The notes beneath the pieces were generated by a model. It saw only the letters and a list, made by a program, of their open reading frames with translations. It was not told where the DNA came from and did no database searches. Below, piece by piece: positions 17,309 to 25,700 of a stretch of 64,000 nucleotides of DNA. Source of the stretch: Robertkochia solimangrovi (lineage in GTDB: Bacteria > Bacteroidota > Bacteroidia > Flavobacteriales > Flavobacteriaceae); assembly GCF_007279655.1 (NCBI RefSeq), contig NZ_QKWN01000010.1, forward strand, positions 124,001 to 188,000. Reading direction: 5' to 3'. A program made the translations under genes and the position numbers. Numbering within the stretch: the stretch's first letter is position 1; the number at the start of each line of letters is the position of its first letter.

Positions 17309-18505
17309 ATGCCTGGATTTGAATTATTCGGAGATCTGGAAAGAAAAGAAGTAAATGAAGTACTTGATACCGGAGTCTTAATGCGCTACGGCTTTGATGC
17401 CATGCGAAAAGACCGGTGGAAAGCCCGCGAAATGGAAGCTGCCCTGGCAGATCGAATGCAGACAGAACACGCACAGCTGGTAAGCAGTGGCACCGCTGCA
17501 CTTACCATTGCTCTGGCAAGTGCTGGGGTTGGTGCAGGTGATGAAGTGATCATGCCGTGTTTCACTTTTGTCGCTAGTTTTGAATCCATCCTTGCTCTCG
17601 GAGCCATCCCTGTACTGGTCGATATCGATGATACCCTTACACTTGATCCGGATGCCGTAGAAAAAGCCATTACCCCCAATACCAAAGTGATCATGCCGGT
17701 TCATATGTGTGGTTCAATGGCAGACCTGAATGCATTGCGTATGATCTGTGACAAACACGGACTGCTTTTATTAGAAGATGCATGTCAGGCGATTGGCGGA
17801 AGTTATAAGGGGAAACCTCTGGGAAGTATCGGCGATCTGGGATGTTTTTCCTTTGATTATGTAAAAACCATCACTTGCGGAGAGGGGGGTGCGATCATCA
17901 CCAATAATCCGGAATATAAAAAGAATGCCGACCACTATTCAGATCATGGTCATGATCATATTGGAAAGGACCGGGGAGCAGAAACGCATCCTTTTTTGGG
18001 TTATAATTTCAGGATCTCAGAACTGAATGCAGCGGTCGGCCTTGCTCAATTGGCCAGACTGGATGAATTCCTGGCGATACAAAAACGAAATTACACCAAG
18101 ATCAGAGAAGCGATCACCGACATACCGGGAGTTACCTTCAGACGTGTTCCGGAAGGTGGAGAAGAGAATTACTCCTTCCTCAGTTTTTTCCTGGAAGATT
18201 TCGAAACGGCTAAAGCCGTACAGAAAGCGCTTGATGAATCGGGAGTAGATGGTTGCATGCACTGGTTGGATAACAACTGGCATTATATCAAGAAATGGGA
18301 ACATTTGAAAAACAAAACCTCCCTTGGGAAACTGCCCCAGGAAGTAATCGAAAAGTTACCTGATTATCACCAGGCTGATTTCTCGGCCTCAGACCACTGG
18401 ATGGGCAGAACACTCTCTTTATTGATCAAAATAGGTTGGTCTGAGGAGGAATTACAATCCCGAGCAGAAAAAATAAGAGCTGTCGTACAAGGAGTAATGG
18501 CATAA
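17309..18505 (+). CDS. DegT/DnrJ/EryC1/StrS-family PLP aminotransferase
   Basis: The 398-residue protein has the family order. SSGTAALTIAL (residues about 63-73) binds the phosphate, EVIMPCFTFVAS follows, and LLLEDACQAIGGSYKG contains the PLP-contacting Asp. K186 in FDYVKTITCGEGG is the Schiff-base lysine. These enzymes aminate keto-sugars on nucleotide or free sugars. It has the unusual N-terminal start GFELFGDLERKEV, common to a subgroup found outside O-antigen clusters. The neighbours are a nitroreductase and a PmoA-like protein rather than sugar-nucleotide genes, so the substrate may not be a nucleotide sugar. Confidence 0.88.
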   Translation: MPGFELFGDLERKEVNEVLDTGVLMRYGFDAMRKDRWKAREMEAALADRMQTEHAQLVSSGTAALTIALASAGVGAGDEVIMPCFTFVASFESILALGAIPVLVDIDDTLTLDPDAVEKAITPNTKVIMPVHMCGSMADLNALRMICDKHGLLLLEDACQAIGGSYKGKPLGSIGDLGCFSFDYVKTITCGEGGAIITNNPEYKKNADHYSDHGHDHIGKDRGAETHPFLGYNFRISELNAAVGLAQLARLDEFLAIQKRNYTKIREAITDIPGVTFRRVPEGGEENYSFLSFFLEDFETAKAVQKALDESGVDGCMHWLDNNWHYIKKWEHLKNKTSLGKLPQEVIEKLPDYHQADFSASDHWMGRTLSLLIKIGWSEEELQSRAEKIRAVVQGVMA

Positions 18506-18542
18506 TCTGCGAAAATTAGTACTTTAAGGGTCCGTAAAAATA

Positions 18543-19481
18543 ATGACCCGAACAATTTCAAATACTAAGATCCCGTATTCCACAATATTATTGTGGATTA
18601 TGGGATTTCTTTTTACTTCATTTCAGGCTTATGCTCAACGTCTGGAATTTCAACAAACCGACAGTACGTTAGTCTTATTGGAAAATAGTAATCCGCGTTT
18701 TACCTATCATATAAAAACTACTTCCGATTCCGGAAAATATCCAAGAACGAATTATATACATCCTTTATTCGATGAAAATGGCCTTGCAGTCACTGAGGAT
18801 TTTCCGGAAGACCACCCACATCATCGCGGAATCTTCTGGACTTGGCACCAACTTTATCTGAACGATGAAAGACTGGCAGACCCTTGGTTTTGTGAAGGGA
18901 TCACCTGGGAGGTTAACGTTATTGAGACAACTATTTCCGATTCCACAGCTACGTTAAAGGCCAGGGTGATCTGGACCATCGATTCTAAAAATAATATGCC
19001 TGTGATCAGGGAAGACTTAAGCATTACCTTCAAACGAATCGAAGCAGGAATCTTCTCGGTAGCTTTTGATATTCAAATACTCGCCCTGATTGAAGGAATC
19101 AGTCTTGGAGGGTCTGAAGATGCCAAAGGCTATGGTGGTTTTTCTGTTAGAATGAACCTCCCGGAAAACCCAGTCTTTACTGGAATATCAGGAAAGGTAA
19201 TCCCTGAGAATCTACCGGTTGAGGCAGGTGACTGGATTGCAATCGGGCCTTTGAAAAATAACAGCCAGGATTCGGGTCTGATCATTAAAGCCTGTCCTGA
19301 AAGTATACCCGGATTTCTGGGCTGGATCCTGAGGGACAAAAACAGCATGCAAAATGCAGCCTTTCCGGGACGAGACCCCATTCTAATAAGCAAGACCATT
19401 CCGCTCGTTTTAAAGAATAAGGTCATTATTTATCAAAACACAGAACTTTCTAAAATCATTGCTTCAGGTCTACTTGACTAA
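18543..19481 (+). CDS. Exported PmoA-like protein (DUF6807)
   Basis: This 312-residue protein starts with a signal peptide (LLWIMGFLFTSFQAYA, then QR). It is a beta-rich domain with the conserved DHPHHRGIFWTWH segment (residues about 92-104), characteristic of the PmoA/DUF6807 family seen in Bacteroidota and Planctomycetota. Its function is unknown; members often lie near sugar-catabolism genes. It starts 37 bp after the aminotransferase stop and is likely in the same operon. The His cluster suggests metal or sugar binding, which is inference. Confidence 0.78.
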   Translation: MTRTISNTKIPYSTILLWIMGFLFTSFQAYAQRLEFQQTDSTLVLLENSNPRFTYHIKTTSDSGKYPRTNYIHPLFDENGLAVTEDFPEDHPHHRGIFWTWHQLYLNDERLADPWFCEGITWEVNVIETTISDSTATLKARVIWTIDSKNNMPVIREDLSITFKRIEAGIFSVAFDIQILALIEGISLGGSEDAKGYGGFSVRMNLPENPVFTGISGKVIPENLPVEAGDWIAIGPLKNNSQDSGLIIKACPESIPGFLGWILRDKNSMQNAAFPGRDPILISKTIPLVLKNKVIIYQNTELSKIIASGLLD

Positions 19482-19544
19482 ATTTCAGTGCATTTTCATC
19501 CATTTATGGAATTAGTTCTTATCTTTTGGTAAGAAATCCTGTGC

Positions 19545-20282
19545 ATGAACCGAACCTGTAAAAATTGTGGTACACTATTGAATGGCGCGTATTGCCATCA
19601 TTGCGGACAGGCAGCGTCAACAAATAGATTGAATTTTAAGTATCTCCTTGAGGATATTCGAAACGGTCTCCTACAGTTCGACCATGGACTATTGTATACC
19701 CTGAAGGAACTGATACTACGACCGGGTGATTGTATCCGTAATTTTATCAAAGGCAAACGGGTTCGGTATTTCAAACCGATATCCACCTTATTATTGATAG
19801 CTACAATTTATGGGATAATGAAACATTACATTGAAACTGATCTGGGACTTGAAGTTATTGACGAAACAGGTCAGAGTATCATGACATGGATGGAAAATCA
19901 TTATGCCCTTACCAATTTAATACTACTTCCCATCTCTACCTTTTGCTCCTTTGTGTTATTTAAAAAACAAGGTTATAATATGGCTGAGCATTTTGTATTA
20001 AACGCATATAGCGCTTCCTTACAACTTTGTATTCACATTTTTATACTGCCGATTCTATTTCTTTTTGGGTATCATGGTAAACCGAATTTCTTTGTAACTT
20101 ATATCGTCCCAACCCTTGACCTCTTCATACTGGGATGGTGTTTCACTCAATTCTTCAATACCATTAGAATTACCAAAACGATCTTACTAATCCTATTGAT
20201 GCAAATTTTGCGATACATGATATTACTCCTGTTAATAGCATTGGTCTATTTGATCCTAACATATTTAAAGCCAACACTATAA
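19545..20282 (+). CDS. DUF3667 membrane protein with zinc ribbon
   Basis: The 245-residue protein begins with a zinc ribbon (CKNCGTLLNGAYCHHCGQ: two CxxC knuckles in residues 5-22). The DUF3667 core follows (LEDIRNGLLQFDHGLLYTLKELILRPG), and then about five hydrophobic helices make up the C-terminal two thirds. This family is common in Bacteroidota and uncharacterised. It is an inner-membrane protein with its cytoplasmic zinc ribbon at the N-terminus. It precedes the carotenoid operon but is separated from it by 122 bp with an operator-like repeat. Confidence 0.82.
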   Translation: MNRTCKNCGTLLNGAYCHHCGQAASTNRLNFKYLLEDIRNGLLQFDHGLLYTLKELILRPGDCIRNFIKGKRVRYFKPISTLLLIATIYGIMKHYIETDLGLEVIDETGQSIMTWMENHYALTNLILLPISTFCSFVLFKKQGYNMAEHFVLNAYSASLQLCIHIFILPILFLFGYHGKPNFFVTYIVPTLDLFILGWCFTQFFNTIRITKTILLILLMQILRYMILLLLIALVYLILTYLKPTL

Positions 20283-20333
20283 ATAAGTATCAGATGCCAT
20301 GCAAAGGTTAAAGTTGAAAATTGATGTAAATTT

Positions 20334-20363
20334 TGTTTAACTTTTTTATTTATTTGTTAAACA
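20334..20363. promoter_or_regulatory. Inverted repeat upstream of the carotenoid operon
   Basis: TGTTTAAC (20334-20341) and GTTAAACA (20356-20363) are perfect 8-bp arms separated by 14 bp, 41 bp before the crtI start codon. The arms sit within the likely promoter. MerR-type light regulators (CarH/LitR) often control carotenoid genes through such sites, but no such regulator is encoded in the window. Confidence 0.45.
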
Positions 20364-20404
20364 TTTTAGTAATTTAGATTCCTTAAATTGTTGGATATTA
20401 GTTT

Positions 20405-21880
20405 ATGTCAAAAGCAGACACATCCGTAATCATCATTGGATCAGGATTTTCATCCCTCTCAGCCGCCTGTTACCTCGCAAAAGCGGGGTATAAAGTTACC
20501 GTGCTAGAAAAACAGGGCACTACCGGGGGAAGAGCCCGTCAATTGCATAAAGACGGATTCACTTTCGATATGGGTCCTACCTTCTACTGGATGCCGGATG
20601 TATTTGAAAGTTTTTTCGCTGATTTCGATAAACGACCTTCTGACTATTACCATCTTGAAAAGCTTAATCCTGCCTATCGCGTATTCTTTGGAAAGGATGA
20701 CTATCTGGACATCGCAGATGAATTTGAAAAGATTTGTGAAACCTTTGAGGCTACGGAGAAAGGCAGTAGTAAAAAACTGAATAATTTCATCAACAAGGCC
20801 AAAGAGAACTATGATATAGCGATCAGGGATCTCGTTTACAAACCAGGTGAAAATTTATTGGAACTGGTTACTCCAAAAACGATCAGCAGGTTATCAGGCT
20901 TTATTACCAGTATTAAAAAACAAGTATCAGGATATGTAACCGACTCCAGATTACGAAAAATACTGGAATTCCCCGTCTTGTTTTTAGGAGCAAAACCTGA
21001 AAACACTCCTGCTTTCTACAATTTTATGAATTATGCCGATCTTAAACTCGGCACATGGCATCCTCTTGGCGGTATGTATGAAGTGGTAAAAGGCATACAG
21101 GAACTCGCTGAAAGTTTAGGTGTTTTCTTTTATACGCATTGCGATGTTCAGGGGTTTGAATTTTCCGGCAATAAAATAACTGCAGTTAAGACTTCAGGTG
21201 GACGTTTCACTGCTGACCTGATACTGAGCGGTGCCGATTATCACTTTACCGAGACCCTATTACCTTCTCAATATCGCCAGTATTCCGAATTATACTGGGA
21301 TAGCAGAACATTCGCACCTTCTGCCCTGTTATTCTATGTCGGTTTTGATAAACCTGTTGCTGAAGTAACACATCATACCTTGTTCTTCGATTCAGACTTT
21401 GACCTCCATGCCAGGGCGATCTATGATACGAAACAATGGGCGGAAGATCCATTATTCTATGCCAGTTTTCCGGGTAAGACAGACCGATCAGTTGTACCGG
21501 AAGGAAAAGAATCAGGGATATTCCTCATCCCAATTGCTCCGGGCATTGAAGATACAGAGAAGCTTCGGGAAAAATATTTCAGGATTGTGATGGAAAGACT
21601 TGAAAAGATCACAGGAATTCAGGTAAGCAAACATATCCTTTTTAAAGAATCTTTTTGTGTGAATGATTTCACCAAAGATTATAATGCCTATAAAGGCAAT
21701 GCCTATGGATTAGCAAATACCCTGATGCAAACCCATATTCTCAGACCCAGATTAAAGAGTAAAAAAGTGGATAATTTATATTTCTGCGGTCAGCTTACCT
21801 TACCCGGGCCCGGAGTTCCCCCCGCTCTTATATCCGGAAAAATCGTCAGTCAACTCATCCGAAAATACCACAAACTATGA
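20405..21880 (+). CDS. crtI: Phytoene desaturase CrtI
   Basis: The 491-residue protein has an N-terminal FAD-binding motif (IIIGSGFSSLSAACYLAKAGYKV... LEK) and the CrtI hallmark TTGGRARQL. The C-terminal FAD motif is NLYFCGQLTLPGPGVPPALISGK. It dehydrogenates phytoene to lycopene at the membrane. It is the first gene of a five-gene operon; its stop overlaps the crtB start (ATGA). The GGPP synthase gene needed upstream of this pathway is not in the window. Confidence 0.95.
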   Translation: MSKADTSVIIIGSGFSSLSAACYLAKAGYKVTVLEKQGTTGGRARQLHKDGFTFDMGPTFYWMPDVFESFFADFDKRPSDYYHLEKLNPAYRVFFGKDDYLDIADEFEKICETFEATEKGSSKKLNNFINKAKENYDIAIRDLVYKPGENLLELVTPKTISRLSGFITSIKKQVSGYVTDSRLRKILEFPVLFLGAKPENTPAFYNFMNYADLKLGTWHPLGGMYEVVKGIQELAESLGVFFYTHCDVQGFEFSGNKITAVKTSGGRFTADLILSGADYHFTETLLPSQYRQYSELYWDSRTFAPSALLFYVGFDKPVAEVTHHTLFFDSDFDLHARAIYDTKQWAEDPLFYASFPGKTDRSVVPEGKESGIFLIPIAPGIEDTEKLREKYFRIVMERLEKITGIQVSKHILFKESFCVNDFTKDYNAYKGNAYGLANTLMQTHILRPRLKSKKVDNLYFCGQLTLPGPGVPPALISGKIVSQLIRKYHKL

Positions 21881-22713
21881 AAGCGTTATTCGATCAGACA
21901 AGTTTCAAATGCAGTAAGCTGGTAACTCATGCTTACAGCACCTCCTTTTCGTTAGGGATCAGGCTATTCTCCCCTACCATCCGACCGGAAATCTATGCGA
22001 TATACGGATTTGTACGTTTTGCGGACGAAATTGTCGACACCTTTCATGACCAAAATCAGGAAGCGTTGTTAAACGAATTTGAGGAACAATACCATCAGGC
22101 GCTGGAACGACGCTTTAGTATGAATCCAATTTTAAATTCCTTTCAAAAGGTGGTACATGAGTATGAGATCTATGAATATGTGGAGGCCTTCATGAAAAGT
22201 ATGCGTGCTGATCTTGACAAATCCATCTATAAATCGGTCAAAGAACTCAAAGAATATATCTACGGATCTGCCGAAGTGGTCGGATTGATGTGTTTAAAAG
22301 TATTCGTAAACAATGATATTGAGAAGTTCGAACATTTGAAACCGGCGGCGATCCGGCTTGGATCTGCGTTTCAAAAGGTCAATTTCATAAGAGACCTAAA
22401 AGATGATCTCAATGAACTCGGACGTTCTTATTTCCCGGAACTGGCAGGCAATCAACTTACCGATGCCGTTAAAAAATGTATTATTGAGGATATTGAAAAG
22501 GATTTCGAAATCGCCTATAAGGGACTCATCCAATTACCCATGGAAAGCAGGCTCGGAGTTTTCGTTGCTTATAAATATTATTACAACCTCCTGAAGAAGA
22601 TAAAAGCGAGTCAGCCGGAAGTAATTCTTGAAAACCGAATACGTATTTCTAATCCGATCAAATTGTATATATTGACAAAAGCTTATATCAGACTTAAGTT
22701 CAATATAATATGA
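21877..22713 (+). CDS. crtB: Phytoene synthase CrtB
   Basis: This 278-residue trans-isoprenyl-diphosphate synthase has the first Asp-rich motif YGFVRFADEIVD (residues about 47-58) and the second around KVNFIRDLKDDLNELGRSYFP (about 167-187). It condenses two GGPP to phytoene. The ATG overlaps the crtI stop and its own stop overlaps the next gene start, both as ATGA, so the operon is translationally coupled. Squalene synthase relatives are excluded by the CrtI neighbour. Confidence 0.95.
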   Translation: MKALFDQTSFKCSKLVTHAYSTSFSLGIRLFSPTIRPEIYAIYGFVRFADEIVDTFHDQNQEALLNEFEEQYHQALERRFSMNPILNSFQKVVHEYEIYEYVEAFMKSMRADLDKSIYKSVKELKEYIYGSAEVVGLMCLKVFVNNDIEKFEHLKPAAIRLGSAFQKVNFIRDLKDDLNELGRSYFPELAGNQLTDAVKKCIIEDIEKDFEIAYKGLIQLPMESRLGVFVAYKYYYNLLKKIKASQPEVILENRIRISNPIKLYILTKAYIRLKFNII

Positions 22714-23171
22714 TCGCCTATATTTGTAGTATCGCCCTTCAGGTCTCGACCCAGCTAACCTGCCCGAATATGCCTTTGGTTCGTGATGATTTTCACAAGA
22801 TCAACAGTTTAGAGGATACTGAAAAATTTATTAAATTATATCGTTCAGAATTTTGTGACCGTTATACCATTTATATCGCCTCAGCGGTAATGAGGCAGGC
22901 CGAATATGTTAGCTGGCCGTTTACTAAACTTAAATTTTTCAAAGAAGGTAAATCTGAACTCGAAGACTATATCGAAACCCATCCGGATGATGTAGAAGCG
23001 CGCTATGCCAGATATATGATACAAAGTCACGTCCCAGAAATTCTGGGTTATCATAAAGAGATGAAAACAGACAAAGAGTTTATACTGAAAAACCTTGATA
23101 AAAGTGATATTCCAGCAGCTTATCAAGCGTTTATGAAGGAAAATATTTTAAAAATAAATCAAAAGCATTAG
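22710..23171 (+). CDS. Conserved hypothetical protein within the carotenoid operon
   Basis: The 153-residue protein has a short hydrophobic N-terminus (MIAYICSIALQVSTQLTC), so it may be exported or anchored. The mainly helical body includes KSELEDYIETHPDDVEARYARYMIQ, which has a TPR-like helix character. It overlaps crtB by 4 bp and ends 1 bp before crtZ, so it must be co-translated with the pathway enzymes. I cannot name a family. A scaffold, chaperone or localisation role for the pathway is suggested only by context. Confidence 0.75.
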   Translation: MIAYICSIALQVSTQLTCPNMPLVRDDFHKINSLEDTEKFIKLYRSEFCDRYTIYIASAVMRQAEYVSWPFTKLKFFKEGKSELEDYIETHPDDVEARYARYMIQSHVPEILGYHKEMKTDKEFILKNLDKSDIPAAYQAFMKENILKINQKH

Positions 23172-23172
23172 C

Positions 23173-23637
23173 ATGACAGCTTTGTTATTTATACTGATCA
23201 CACTAGTAACCTTCTGCCTTATGGAAGTGGTTACATGGCTTACCCATAAATATGTTATGCATGGGTTTCTGTGGATATTACATGAAGATCATCATCAACC
23301 AAGATACCAGCATACCTTTGAAAAGAATGATGCCTTTTTTGTGATCTTTGCGATACCCAGTATCCTGTTGTTCTATTTTGGAATCCGTCCCGAGCTGAAC
23401 TTTATGTTCTTTATCGGCCTAGGAATCCTGTTCTATGGGGTCACCTATTTCCTGGTACATGACGTTCTGATCCATCAAAGGTTCAAATGGTTCAGGCATA
23501 CCAAAAACCCTTATCTGAAAGCCTTGAGAAAAGCCCACAAAATGCATCATAAGCATCTTGGAAAAGAAGATGGAGAATGTTTCGGAATGTTGCTGGTACC
23601 TTTTAAATATTACCGACAATACCTTCAAACTACATGA
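23173..23637 (+). CDS. crtZ: Beta-carotene hydroxylase CrtZ
   Basis: The 154-residue membrane protein has all histidine boxes of the fatty-acid-hydroxylase superfamily. These are HKYVMH (HX4H), HEDHH, HDVLIH and HKMHHKH, which bind a di-iron centre. Four hydrophobic helices are visible. It hydroxylates both beta-ionone rings of beta-carotene to give zeaxanthin. Its stop overlaps the next gene (ATGA). No CrtW ketolase is in the operon, so zeaxanthin is the likely end product of this operon. Confidence 0.95.
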   Translation: MTALLFILITLVTFCLMEVVTWLTHKYVMHGFLWILHEDHHQPRYQHTFEKNDAFFVIFAIPSILLFYFGIRPELNFMFFIGLGILFYGVTYFLVHDVLIHQRFKWFRHTKNPYLKALRKAHKMHHKHLGKEDGECFGMLLVPFKYYRQYLQTT

Positions 23638-24323
23638 AACAATACTATTACCTGCTGGTTGATCTGGCTTGCATAATCGTTCCTTTCCTTTGTAGTTTTT
23701 ACCCGAAACATGCATTTTATAAGGAATGGAAAAGTTTCTTTAAAGCGAACTTCCTGGTTGCCCTTATATTTCTGATCTGGGATTATTTCTTTACGTATTG
23801 GGAAGTATGGGGATTCAACCCGGAATATCTCATCAAACTGAACATCGCAGACCTCCCACTGGAAGAGATTCTATTTTTCATTTGCATCCCTTATGCCTGT
23901 GTTTTTACCTATTTTGCAATGCAATATCTGTTTCCACTCAAAAGACCTTCAAAAACCGTAATATGGTTTAACCGGGCTCTTTATATGGTGTTTTTACTTC
24001 TTGGACTCTTCTATTTCGATAAGTGGTATACAGCTACCACTTTCCTGGGCACCTTTGCCTTCCTATTGTTTCTCGATCTGAAAAAGATCGATTTACAGCA
24101 TTATTATACGAGTTATTTCCTGATTCTTCCATTCTTCTTTATGAGCAACGGACTACTGACCGGAAGTTTTATCGAACGTCCGATCGTTTGGTATAACGAT
24201 GCTGAAAATCTGGGTCTAAGAATCGGAACTATTCCTGTCGAAGACACTATCTATGGATTACTTCTCATCTTTATGAATATCTACCTCTTTAATTTTTTCG
24301 GAATCAGAGCCGCTAATAAATAA
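23634..24323 (+). CDS. crtY: Lycopene beta-cyclase of the CrtYcd fused type
   Basis: The 229-residue protein has six to seven membrane helices and two pseudo-repeats of the heterodimeric (CrtYc/CrtYd) cyclase family. Each half carries the catalytic P-x-E-[ED] motif: LPLEEILFF near residue 76 and IPVEDTIYG near residue 203. It is unrelated to the FAD-dependent CrtY of proteobacteria. It converts lycopene to beta-carotene, the substrate of CrtZ. It is the last gene of the operon. Confidence 0.93.
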   Translation: MKQYYYLLVDLACIIVPFLCSFYPKHAFYKEWKSFFKANFLVALIFLIWDYFFTYWEVWGFNPEYLIKLNIADLPLEEILFFICIPYACVFTYFAMQYLFPLKRPSKTVIWFNRALYMVFLLLGLFYFDKWYTATTFLGTFAFLLFLDLKKIDLQHYYTSYFLILPFFFMSNGLLTGSFIERPIVWYNDAENLGLRIGTIPVEDTIYGLLLIFMNIYLFNFFGIRAANK

Positions 24324-24324
24324 T

Positions 24325-24470
24325 TGAGCCAGCGAAGACCCAAAAAACCCTGAGCCAGCGAAGATCACTTTCACCACAGGTCACTCTAGCATTTAGAGCT
24401 AAAGGCTTTAAATAGCGACGACACTCGACACAGCCGAAGGCAGGAGTCCCGATTGCTATCGGGAGACACT
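24325..24470. repeat. Dispersed intergenic repeat, copy B
   Basis: 24349-24406 is about 90% identical to 5524-5580. A truncated extra copy of its first part (TGAGCCAGCGAAGA) lies 26 bp upstream at 24325. The downstream flank has the hairpin CCCGAT-TGCT-ATCGGG (about 24449-24464) and CGAAGGCAGGAG, like the flank of copy A. The whole gap between the carotenoid operon and the convergent EcsC gene holds no coding frame. Confidence 0.72.
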
Positions 24471-24585
24471 CCCCCTTCGCCGAAGGCTAAAGGCGGGATC
24501 GTCACTTCTCAGTGCGCCGGCTGACGATTAGATTTAAGCATCTAATCTTACTTATTTTCAATCAAGCAAGATCAGTGTTCGCTTA

Positions 24586-25410
24586 TTACACCAACTCATA
24601 AGCTTTTTTCACGGTTTCAAACCCATAACTGCGTTCAAGTCTTCTGATCACAAAGTGAGCCCGTGCCATTTTCTGAAAATGTTGAATAAAAACGAAATTC
24701 ACCGTACCGCCACCCACCGCTCCGGCAACCGGTACCGCCTGAGCCATGAATTTCTCGGAGACCTGAACAGAAAACCGCGAGGCGATAATAGCCACCACTT
24801 TTACCAGTGGATTGGTAGATGAGATCAATAATTTACCTATTTCGCTGATTCCGTTTTTTGCTACAAAATCGGCTGCCTGCCTTATTCCAGCATTCAGAGC
24901 AAGACGCGTGGCATAATACCCCGTCTCAAGTCCGTCATCATCAGGAGATCTACCTCCTAAGGCGAAGACCTCCAGACAGGATAATTGGGTTTCCGGATCA
25001 TAGATATCCTCCCCTTCACTTCGGGCTATATCGATGATACTGCGCATCATAAACTTAGTTGCGATCGTGAGGTCTGCAGCAAACGCCGCAGGACCGAATA
25101 CACCGCCAAGCACACCACTCGTCGTGACCAAAGCTCTATAGGTATTATCGGATGGTTTCCGGAACTCCTGTCCTTTTTTCATGGTCTTCAAATTACTCTT
25201 GAGAACGAACATCAGCGCCTTATGAACCTGGGCATTCAACCATGCCTGTTTGGATTCCGGAAGTTTACTCAATCCGAATTCGATCGTACTGCCGATTTTA
25301 TTGAGCGTTCTCATGACGCCACTGATATTTTCCATTTGATGTTTTGCTCGCGCCAGCGCAATCGTATCTTCAGTCTTCAATCCGGTATTAACTACGGGTC
25401 TTTCTAACAT
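24586..25410 (-). CDS. EcsC-family protein
   Basis: This 274-residue protein matches the EcsC family (PF12787) in size. It has GVLGGVFGPAAFAADLTIATKFMMRSI (residues about 100-126) and a Gly/Ala-rich C-terminal region, VPVAGAVGGGTVNFVFI. These segments are amphipathic or membrane-interacting. Despite the name, the function is not established; homologues are widespread single genes. It is transcribed towards the carotenoid operon and divergently from the formate-tetrahydrofolate ligase gene, with 290 bp between the starts. Confidence 0.85.
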   Translation of the reverse strand: MLERPVVNTGLKTEDTIALARAKHQMENISGVMRTLNKIGSTIEFGLSKLPESKQAWLNAQVHKALMFVLKSNLKTMKKGQEFRKPSDNTYRALVTTSGVLGGVFGPAAFAADLTIATKFMMRSIIDIARSEGEDIYDPETQLSCLEVFALGGRSPDDDGLETGYYATRLALNAGIRQAADFVAKNGISEIGKLLISSTNPLVKVVAIIASRFSVQVSEKFMAQAVPVAGAVGGGTVNFVFIQHFQKMARAHFVIRRLERSYGFETVKKAYELV

Positions 25411-25700
25411 ATTTACTTTTTATATAGAATCGGTTTAGCGATTCTTTTACTCCTGTAAATTAAGAAATGCCCGGATGATATTCAGTTAAAATTTTGTTTA
25501 AGCTTAATTTCTACTGCCACAAGATCTGGCCTGTTCCTGACCGAGACTCTGAACCAATTTATGAAAATACAGTTGCCTTAGTCTTTCAGGACGGAGGTTC
25601 ACAGATTGACAATTATCATTAAAAGTGAGCCAGAGAACCCGTAAATTCGTATCACCCGATTAAACAAAGCGAAACACAATCTTAAACCGCATTCAACACT

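Noticed and set aside
25427-25444. Hairpin GAATCG-GTTTAG-CGATTC before the EcsC gene as terminator or riboswitch
   Set aside because: Only a 6-bp stem in the leader of the gene with no T tract in the useful direction and no conserved riboswitch features.
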